From Propionivibrio sp. (GTDB lineage: Bacteria > Pseudomonadota > Gammaproteobacteria > Burkholderiales > Rhodocyclaceae), in assembly GCA_017990155.1 (NCBI GenBank), contig JAGNOM010000065.1, forward strand, positions 1 through 11,277: a stretch of DNA of 11,277 nucleotides, written 5' to 3'. A program made the position numbers and the translations under genes. The notes beneath the pieces were generated by a model. The model saw only the letters and a list, made by a program, of their open reading frames with translations. It had not been told where the DNA came from and ran no database searches. How positions within the stretch are numbered: the stretch's first letter is position 1; the number at the start of each line of letters is the position of its first letter. Of the stretch, positions 6,468-11,277 are shown one piece after another.

Positions 6468-7736
6468 ATGTTGGAACAACGATCGTTCCAGTTTCCCAGC
6501 CGGGCTGTGGCCGTGATCCTTGCTGGCGGACGGGGCAACAAACTCCATGAGCTGACCGAGAGACGGGCCAACGCCGCGCTGTACTTTGGCGGCATGTACC
6601 GGATCATCGACTTCGCCATGTCGAACTGCGTCAATTCCGGGATACGGCGTGTCAGTGTCCTGACCCAGTACAAATCGCACAGCCTGCTGCGCCACTTGCA
6701 ACGCGGTTGGGGCTTCCTGCGCGGCGAGGCCAAGGAGTTCATCGACTTGCTGCCGGCGCAGCAGCGCGTCGACGAAAGCGCTTGGTATGCCGGCACGGCG
6801 GACGCGGTGCACCAGAACATGGACATCCTTTCGACGCACGACCCGAAGCCGGAGTACGTCGTGATCCTGGCCGGCGACCACGTGTACAAGATGAACTACG
6901 CGGAGATGCTGGCCGACCACGTGGAGAGCGGCGCCGAGTGCACCATCGCCAGCATCGAAATGCCGCGCAGCGAGGCGCGGCGCTTTGGTGTGATGGCTGT
7001 CGGCGAGAACCGCCGCGTCACGGACTTCGTCGAGAAACCGGTGGACCCGCCGGCGATCGAAGGCAAGCCGGATCGTTCGCTGTGCAGCATGGGCGTCTAT
7101 ATTTTCAACGCCAAGTATCTGTACGACGAACTGCAGCGCGACGCGCAGGATCCGGCATCAAGCCATGATTTCGCCAGAGACATCATTCCAGGCGCGGTGA
7201 AGGCCGGCTGCGCGATGGCGCATCCGTTTGAACGCAGCTGCGTCCACGTAGATGACAAAAAGCCGGGGCACGAGGACTACTGGCGCGACGTTGGCAACAT
7301 TGATGCGTACTGGGAAACCAACATCGATCTGCTGGCGACCAATCCGGCACTGAATCTTTACGACGCGAACTGGCCGATCTGGACCTACCAGCCGCAACTG
7401 GCACCCGCGAAATTCGTCCATAACGAGGCCGATCGGCACGGGCTGGCCGTCGAATCGCTGGTGTCGGCGGGCAGCGTCGTTTCGGGCGAGGTCAACCACT
7501 CACTGATCTTCACCTCGTGCCGCGTGCATTCGTATGCCAAGCTGAACTGGTCGGTCCTCTTACCGGACGTCGAAATCGGTCGCGGCGTACGATTGAACCG
7601 CTGCGTGGTCGATCAGGGCGTACGGATTCCGGACGGGGTTGTTATCGGCGAGGACCCGGTTGCCGACGCAAAACGATTCCGCCGTACCGAGAACGGGATT
7701 ACCTTGGTGACGCAGCTGATGATCAACTGCCTCTGA
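6468..7736 (+). CDS. glgC: glucose-1-phosphate adenylyltransferase (ADP-glucose pyrophosphorylase)
   Basis: GlgC makes ADP-glucose and pyrophosphate from glucose-1-phosphate and ATP, the committed step of glycogen synthesis. The 422-residue product has the nucleotide-binding motif ILAGGRGNKL (17-26), then FGG.YRIIDFAMSN, DLLPAQQR, WYAGTADAV, VVILAGDHVYK, the glucose-1-phosphate motif FVEKP, SMGVYIF and YWRDVGNIDAYW. A C-terminal left-handed beta-helix ends IPDGVVIGEDP. The ATG at 6468 was chosen because GGGAGAG lies 7-13 bases upstream and length then fits E. coli GlgC (431); an in-frame ATG at 6411 lacks support. The N-terminal loop is unusual: where E. coli has RAKPAVHFGGK, this protein has RANAALYFGGM, so Lys39 (fructose-1,6-bisphosphate site) is Asn35. 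Catalysis looks intact but allosteric control may differ. No neighbouring glycogen gene is seen. Confidence 0.93.
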   Translation: MLEQRSFQFPSRAVAVILAGGRGNKLHELTERRANAALYFGGMYRIIDFAMSNCVNSGIRRVSVLTQYKSHSLLRHLQRGWGFLRGEAKEFIDLLPAQQRVDESAWYAGTADAVHQNMDILSTHDPKPEYVVILAGDHVYKMNYAEMLADHVESGAECTIASIEMPRSEARRFGVMAVGENRRVTDFVEKPVDPPAIEGKPDRSLCSMGVYIFNAKYLYDELQRDAQDPASSHDFARDIIPGAVKAGCAMAHPFERSCVHVDDKKPGHEDYWRDVGNIDAYWETNIDLLATNPALNLYDANWPIWTYQPQLAPAKFVHNEADRHGLAVESLVSAGSVVSGEVNHSLIFTSCRVHSYAKLNWSVLLPDVEIGRGVRLNRCVVDQGVRIPDGVVIGEDPVADAKRFRRTENGITLVTQLMINCL

Positions 7737-7755
7737 CCCGTTGCATGAACCACCC

Positions 7756-7792
7756 GGAGCCAGTGCTGCGCGTCTCGTGCGGCACTGGCTCC
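7756..7792. terminator. bidirectional terminator-like inverted repeat between glgC and prc
   Basis: A perfect 11-bp inverted repeat (GGAGCCAGTGC / GCACTGGCTCC, 15-base loop) sits 20 bases after the glgC stop and 36 bases beyond the prc stop on the other strand. Its place between convergent genes suggests shared termination. There is no strong T-tract on either side (ATTCATTC on the plus strand), so it is not a classic intrinsic terminator. Confidence 0.6.
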
Positions 7793-7828
7793 ATTCATTC
7801 CGGTGCGCAGCAAAGACCGGGCCGGCGG

Positions 7829-9934
7829 TCACTGTTGAGGGGCGTTGTTGGCTCCGCTGAGTGCGGTCAGCTGATTTCCGGCGCCGACTTGTCTTAGCAG
7901 TTCGACTTCGTCGCCGAGGATGTTGACTGCCTCGGCCAAAAGAACATCCTTGCTCGCTTTGCGTGCTTCCTCCGTCGCCAGTTCGCTCGCAAGCGTCCGT
8001 TCGCCGGCCTGCAGGCCGTCGTCGCCCTTCATTTGCAGCTTCCGGGCGGCTTCCTGTTCATGGCGCCGGTCGCTTTCGTTGAGTGAGACGTGGTGTCGTT
8101 CGCGCTGCCGTTTGATTTCGGCGATTTCCTGCTGCAGGGCGATGTAATCCTGATCGTTCTTCACGCGCGCGTCGTGCCTCGCCTGCAAGGTCGGGATTCG
8201 CGGCTTCAGGTTGCCGGACGGCGCATAGTCGGCCGCCTGGATCTGCTCCCAGGGCAGCGCGTTGTCGAGATTTGCCTCGCAATGGCTTTCCTTGTCGGCG
8301 GCGGAGGGGAACAGGATGTCGGGGATGACGCCGCGCACCTGCGTGGCACCGCCGTTGAGACGGAAAAACTGGGCGACCGTCATCTTCAGTTCGCCAAACG
8401 TCGGTTCGGCATTTTTCGCAATCCGGTCCAAACTGACCATGGCCTGAATGGTTCCCTTGCCGAAACTGCCTTCGCCGACGACCGGGCCTCGACCATAATC
8501 CTGTATGGCGGCCGCGAAGATCTCCGACGCGGAAGCCGACGCCTGGTTGATGAGAACGGCGAGCGGGCCGGTCCACATCGCTTCGGCCCGGGTGTTTTCC
8601 TCGACGCTGATCTTGCCGCCGGCCTCGCGTCGTTGAACGACCGGGCCTTTGCCGATAAACAGGCCGGTCAGCTCGATCACTTCGCCGAGCGAACCGCCGC
8701 CGTTGTTGCGCAGGTCGATGAGCACGCCGTCGACCTCGTCCTCCTTGAGTTCGCCGAGCAGGCGTGCCACGTCGCGAGTAGCGCTTCTGTATTCGGAATC
8801 GCCCTTCTGCTGCGCCTCGAAGTCTGTGTAGAACGAGGGCAGGGCGATCACGCCGAGGCGGAATGTCTTGCCGTTGGCGGCGACCGGGACGATTGACTTG
8901 CGCGCGGCTTGGTCATCGAGGCTGATTTTTTTCCGGATAATTGAAACCAGCCTGCGCTTGCCATGCAGGCCGGCGCCTGCCGGAATCACTTCGAGCACCA
9001 CCACGGAGTCGGCCTCGCCACGGATAAGGTCTACGGTATCGTCGATGCGCCAGCCGAAAACGTCGGTTATCGGGCTGCGCTCACCCTGCGCAACGCCGAC
9101 GATGCGATCGCCGACCTTCAGCTGTCCGGAGAGCGCCGCCGGGCTGCCGGGAACGAGCTCACGAATGGTGGCGCAATCTTCCTTCTCGACCAGGATTGCC
9201 CCAATGCCGACGAGCGAGAGCCGTCGCGAGATATTGAAATCCTCGGCCGCCCGCGATCCCATGTAGTTGGTGTGCGGTTCGATGGCCATGGTGTAGGCGT
9301 TCATGAAGGACTGGAACGCGTCTGCACTCTGGATCTTGCCGATGCGCTTGAGTGCGCCGTCGTAGCGTTTACCCAGGAACTCGCGGATGCTTGCGTCGTC
9401 TTTTCCTGCGAGCTTGAGCCCGAGCCAGTCGTTCTTCACGCGTTTCTGCCAAAGGTCGTTTACTTCGCTTTCGTTGGCGGGCCAGGCCGATTCTGCCCGG
9501 TCGCGGACGTAGCTTTCTTCACTCGCGAAATCGAACTCACGCGTTAGCAAACTTCTGGCGTAGGCAAACTGCTCGGAAACGCGTTGTGTGAAGCGGTTGA
9601 AAATCGCGAACGGCGCGGAGAGGTCTTCCCCGGCGATGGCGTCGTCCAGAGAGGTGCGATAGCGGGACAATTGATCGATGTCCGCCTGCAGGAAGAACTG
9701 CCTGTCGGGGTCAAGCGCCTTGAGATAGTTGTCGAAAATCCGTTCCGACATCGAATCGTCGAGCGGTACCGCCTTGTAGTGGTATTGCGTCAGGACTTGC
9801 GTTGCGAGCGATGCCGCTCGCGCCTGTTGCTGCTGTGGCTTCAACTCAACGAGGCTCGATGTCGCCAAACCTGCCGTCGCCGTCTGCACGGACGTCGCCA
9901 GGACGATCGCAATCCACAGAAAAAGTCTATTCAT
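7829..9934 (-). CDS. prc: carboxy-terminal processing (tail-specific) protease Prc/Tsp, family S41
   Basis: Prc is a periplasmic serine protease that trims or degrades proteins from hydrophobic C-termini and helps control cell-wall hydrolases. The 701-residue product begins with a Sec-type signal (MNRLFLWIAIVLATSVQTATA, 21 residues, likely cut after Ala). It continues with an N-terminal helical domain (about 30-230), a PDZ domain (about 240-330, with VGIGAILV and GSPAALSGQLKVGDRIVGV) and an S41 core. The core has LIDLRNNGGGSL, the catalytic Ser 468 in ASASASE and Lys 493 in SFGKGT, 25 residues apart as in E. coli Prc. A charged helical C-terminal domain (about 570-690) matches DUF3340. Length is close to E. 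coli Prc (682). The ATG has GGAAGG about 6 bases upstream on the minus strand. It is transcribed toward glgC, alone. Confidence 0.95.
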   Translation of the reverse strand: MNRLFLWIAIVLATSVQTATAGLATSSLVELKPQQQQARAASLATQVLTQYHYKAVPLDDSMSERIFDNYLKALDPDRQFFLQADIDQLSRYRTSLDDAIAGEDLSAPFAIFNRFTQRVSEQFAYARSLLTREFDFASEESYVRDRAESAWPANESEVNDLWQKRVKNDWLGLKLAGKDDASIREFLGKRYDGALKRIGKIQSADAFQSFMNAYTMAIEPHTNYMGSRAAEDFNISRRLSLVGIGAILVEKEDCATIRELVPGSPAALSGQLKVGDRIVGVAQGERSPITDVFGWRIDDTVDLIRGEADSVVVLEVIPAGAGLHGKRRLVSIIRKKISLDDQAARKSIVPVAANGKTFRLGVIALPSFYTDFEAQQKGDSEYRSATRDVARLLGELKEDEVDGVLIDLRNNGGGSLGEVIELTGLFIGKGPVVQRREAGGKISVEENTRAEAMWTGPLAVLINQASASASEIFAAAIQDYGRGPVVGEGSFGKGTIQAMVSLDRIAKNAEPTFGELKMTVAQFFRLNGGATQVRGVIPDILFPSAADKESHCEANLDNALPWEQIQAADYAPSGNLKPRIPTLQARHDARVKNDQDYIALQQEIAEIKRQRERHHVSLNESDRRHEQEAARKLQMKGDDGLQAGERTLASELATEEARKASKDVLLAEAVNILGDEVELLRQVGAGNQLTALSGANNAPQQ

Positions 9935-10433
9935 CGATGCCTTCCAGTACCTTTGGCTGAACCTGAGATGCTCAATTCAAGTCATGAACTCTGCCACAAG
10001 CCAACGGTGCTGTGTGCGTAAAGTTTAGGCAATCACGACGAACGGGCCGAGCACTGAAGTTGGAAATGAACGCAAAAAAGTTGATTGAATTTCTCTGGTA
10101 GTCGAGTAAAGAGAGTCGTCAAAGAAATTCCGACTACCAGCTCCCCAGCGACATTTCTCTCTCTTTCGGAAGGAGACTATCTTGTCTAGATCGCTCTTGT
10201 CCGGATTGTCCGGTCCGACCAATCCAGCAGGGAAAATGCCATCGTTCGTGCGCTCGGGCGGGGTGTCCCCCGACGCCTCGCCTTTTCGTTTTCGGGCTTC
10301 CGTGGCGTGGCGCCCAGTGCGCCGTACCGTCCTTGTGCAGGAAATGCCGCTTGCCGTCGTCCTCCTGGAAGTCGACGGAATCACCGGGGCTGCAATCGCC
10401 GACTTCAAGACAGAGGACGTCCGTGCCGGTTCG
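9935..10433. other. about 500-bp stretch upstream of prc with no clear gene
   Basis: This stretch should hold the prc promoter (minus strand), but I cannot place -35/-10 boxes with confidence. It contains the 10-bp inverted repeat listed separately. Two opposed open frames cover 10134-10454: minus strand from a TTG, and plus strand from a TTG at 10182 with an excellent ribosome site (GGAAGGAG). Neither resembles a family I know. The minus frame in 10300-10450 shows codon-like third-base G+C and reads as a plausible hydrophilic protein (GDSVDFQEDDGKRHFLHKDG); past that it degrades. The region may be gene decay. Confidence 0.5.
10095..10140. repeat. 10-bp perfect inverted repeat with 26-base loop
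   Basis: CTGGTAGTCG at 10095-10104 and CGACTACCAG at 10131-10140 are exact reverse complements, separated by 26 bases. It lies about 160 bases upstream of the prc start. It could be a hairpin, a regulator site, or the ends of a tiny mobile remnant. No T-tract follows on the plus side. Confidence 0.7.
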
Positions 10434-10454
10434 GTTAAACCGCTGCGTGGTCAA
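10134..10454 (-). CDS. hypothetical 106-residue protein, doubtful
   Basis: I do not recognise it. The frame starts at a TTG (first possible start after an in-frame TGA) inside the glgC remnant on the other strand, and stops at the inner end of the inverted repeat. Residues about 10-55 look protein-like (LCLEVGDCSPGDSVDFQEDD and GKRHFLHKDGTAHWAP, both hydrophilic). The remainder is rich in Arg, Gly and Pro and looks like an out-of-frame translation, so the frame may be a broken gene. A competing plus-strand frame (10182-10565) overlaps it entirely. Confidence 0.22.
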   Translation of the reverse strand: MTTQRFNRTGTDVLCLEVGDCSPGDSVDFQEDDGKRHFLHKDGTAHWAPRHGSPKTKRRGVGGHPARAHERWHFPCWIGRTGQSGQERSRQDSLLPKEREMSLGSW

Positions 10455-10567
10455 TCAGGGGGTGTAGATTCCAGACGGCGTTGTCATCGGCGAAGATCCT
10501 GGCGAAGAGGTGTCGGTCCGCCGGTTGTCCTGCGTTTTACGTTCAAAGTGATGGGTTTCGGCTAGCC
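10434..10567 (+). pseudogene. broken 3' fragment of a second glgC
   Basis: Bases 10438-10498 match glgC 7596-7656 at about 51 of 61 positions, with no gaps by eye. Translation gives NRCVVNQGV-stop-IPDGVVIGEDPG beside the GlgC motif NRCVVDQGVRIPDGVVIGEDP, so an in-frame TAG replaces the Arg codon (10465-10467). After GEDPG the likeness continues in the next frame (AFYVQSDGFRLAS, which resembles typical GlgC C-termini such as RFYV-x-x-x-G-x-x-L), implying a frameshift near 10500-10510. Upstream of 10434 the similarity stops abruptly. Mutations are spread as in an old, decayed copy. Its tail differs from the intact GlgC here, so it probably came from a separate glgC paralog rather than a recent duplicate. 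Confidence 0.78.
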
Positions 10568-10771
10568 TCGTCGCTTGCCGAAGAGCGCTTCCCATTCCGA
10601 TTCGCTCATTTCGACTTCGACGACCTGCATCTTTCTCTGCTCGACCGTTCTTCGCCGATCGAACGGTCCGATCGTTGTGACGTCGGTCTTTCGCCTGTCT
10701 TTTCCTGCGCGCCGCTCAACGGTGAGGGTCTCGGTACTTGCTTCGTCGTTTGCTGAATCGTCGTGCTTCAC
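10562..10771 (-). CDS. small Arg-rich protein with DRR repeats
   Basis: This 69-codon gene starts at a GTG with AAGGA about 11 bases upstream and stops at 10562, overlapping the end of the glgC fragment. The product is strongly charged, with ERRAGKDRRKTD (19-30), FDRRRTVEQRKM (37-48) and an acidic C-terminal part VVEVEMSESEWEALFG. I have seen similar short RRG-x-DRR...SEWEAL proteins as hypotheticals in proteobacteria but know no function. No signal peptide or membrane segment is visible. Codon third positions favour G or C, consistent with a real gene. Confidence 0.6.
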   Translation of the reverse strand: MKHDDSANDEASTETLTVERRAGKDRRKTDVTTIGPFDRRRTVEQRKMQVVEVEMSESEWEALFGKRRG

Positions 10772-10820
10772 TTGTCGCTAAATCCTTCGAATGCGTTGTG
10801 GCTACCGTGATATCCATGTC

Positions 10821-10839
10821 TGCGGCAGTCATTGCCGCA
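10821..10839. repeat. 7-bp hairpin TGCGGCA-GTCAT-TGCCGCA
   Basis: A perfect 7-bp inverted repeat with a 5-base loop lies in the divergent space between the small minus-strand gene (10562-10771) and the BNR-like gene (11024 on). It is about 50 bases upstream of the small gene's start. It may be an operator or an RNA hairpin; nothing decides. Confidence 0.45.
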
Positions 10840-10861
10840 AAATCGGGCCGCGGATTGTAGT

Positions 10862-10890
10862 GGAATTTTCCTTGGAAAAAAGTGAATTCC
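10862..10890. repeat. nested inverted repeats in the divergent intergenic region
   Basis: TTTTCC-TT-GGAAAA (10866-10879) is a 6-bp dyad, and GGAATT (10862-10867) with AATTCC (10885-10890) forms an outer pair sharing its first arm. The A+T-rich setting between two divergent genes suits a promoter or operator. No confident -35/-10 pair could be fixed. Confidence 0.4.
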
Positions 10891-11023
10891 GTCACGCTCA
10901 TGAGCACGTTTTTGCTTCCTCCGTGCGGGCTTCCTGGTTTCGCGCCAAGGCACGGAACCGAATGCCGCGGCCATCGCTCGAATCGACGGGTGGTGTTGAC
11001 GCGAACTGATTGAGGAGCGGGCA

Positions 11024-11277
11024 ATGAATACTGGCCAGTCGGACCGAAACCCTCTGATCATCCTCGTTGCGACGCGCAAGGGAGCGTGGCTCTATCACGG
11101 TGACGCAGAACGGCGCGCGTGGCGGGTCGATGGGCCGCATTTCCTCGGCCACGTCATCAGCCACATGGTGCTCGACCCGCGCGACGGGCGGACGCTGCTG
11201 GCGGCGGCGAAGACGGGACATCTCGGGCCGACCATCTTTCGCTCGACCGATCTCGGACAGACCTGGAAGGAAGCGGC
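11024..11277 (+). CDS. WD40/YVTN/BNR-like repeat (exo-alpha-sialidase-type) protein, 3'-truncated by window edge
   Basis: The first 84 codons are visible; the frame stays open to the last base. The ATG has a strong ribosome site (GAGGAG, spacing 6). The product starts MNTGQSDRNPLIILVATRKG and continues with ISHMVLDPRDGRTLLAAAKT, then HLGPTIFRSTDLGQTWKEA. The last part contains an Asp-box (S-T-D-L-G-x-T-W), the hallmark of BNR/sialidase-type beta-propellers. Proteins of this group with the opening LVATRKGAWLY are common in bacteria and are annotated as BNR-like glycosyl hydrolases without known substrate. No signal peptide is seen at the N-terminus, so a cytoplasmic location is likely. It is divergent from the small minus-strand gene. 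Confidence 0.82.
   Translation, partial: MNTGQSDRNPLIILVATRKGAWLYHGDAERRAWRVDGPHFLGHVISHMVLDPRDGRTLLAAAKTGHLGPTIFRSTDLGQTWKEA

Noticed and set aside
8090..8896. 268-codon plus-strand frame within prc
   Set aside because: It is a shadow of the prc catalytic core, whose Ser/Lys motifs are intact on the minus strand.
10226..10241. Possible minus-strand sigma-54 promoter (TGGCATTTTCCCTGCT) pointing to prc
   Set aside because: The GG and GC elements and their spacing fit, but two consensus positions mismatch and it lies almost 300 bases from prc; too weak to call.
10716..11024. 102-codon minus-strand frame spanning the divergent intergenic region
   Set aside because: It overlaps the better-supported small gene in another frame, lacks a ribosome site and reads like untranslated DNA.

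Overview
The window looks like chromosomal DNA from a nitrogen-fixing, high-GC proteobacterium. A betaproteobacterium, perhaps of the Rhodocyclales, is my best guess. This rests on the paired nifL-nifA regulators of the oxygen-tolerant NifA type, a Prc/Tsp tail-specific protease, a bacterial glgC, and an HPr-rel-A-type gene set that I associate with proteobacteria. No rRNA, tRNA, CRISPR array or intact insertion sequence is visible.

Layout. (1) Positions 1-2870: the 3' part of nifL (its 5' end lies outside the window), then nifA one base later, then a 61-codon gene for a four-cysteine DUF1289-like protein. Together they form a nitrogen-fixation regulatory operon. (2) Positions 2871-3307: a 437-bp non-coding stretch with a textbook sigma-54 promoter (3010-3025), a possible 16-codon leader ORF and a terminator-like hairpin. 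(3) Positions 3308-6223: a tight four-gene operon. It encodes a small exported four-cysteine protein ending in Ser, a PqqD-like peptide-binding protein, an HprK-related kinase and a nucleotidyltransferase. This is the most interesting part of the window. It resembles a post-translational modification cassette whose likely client is the first gene product. The first two genes are visibly richer in A+T than their surroundings. (4) Positions 6468-7736: glgC, ADP-glucose pyrophosphorylase, with unusual substitutions in its N-terminal allosteric loop. It converges on (5) 7829-9934, minus strand, prc/tsp, a periplasmic C-terminal processing protease. A perfect 11-bp inverted repeat between them probably terminates both. 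(6) Positions 9935-11023: a low-information region holding a 10-bp inverted repeat, an ambiguous ORF, a broken 3' fragment of a second glgC, a small arginine-rich gene on the minus strand, and short palindromes. (7) Positions 11024-11277: the start of a BNR/WD40-like repeat protein that runs off the window.

How the genes work together. NifL senses redox or fixed-nitrogen state and inhibits NifA, the sigma-54 activator of nif genes. The sigma-54 promoter downstream could place the peptide-modification operon under an enhancer-binding protein, possibly NifA, but I see no canonical NifA upstream site. In the modification cassette, the PqqD-like protein would bind the leader of the small exported protein, the kinase would phosphorylate it, and the nucleotidyltransferase would decorate it further. 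That reaction order is inferred by analogy with lasso-peptide kinases and nucleotidyltransferases. Assignments come from reading motifs only; no database search was possible.
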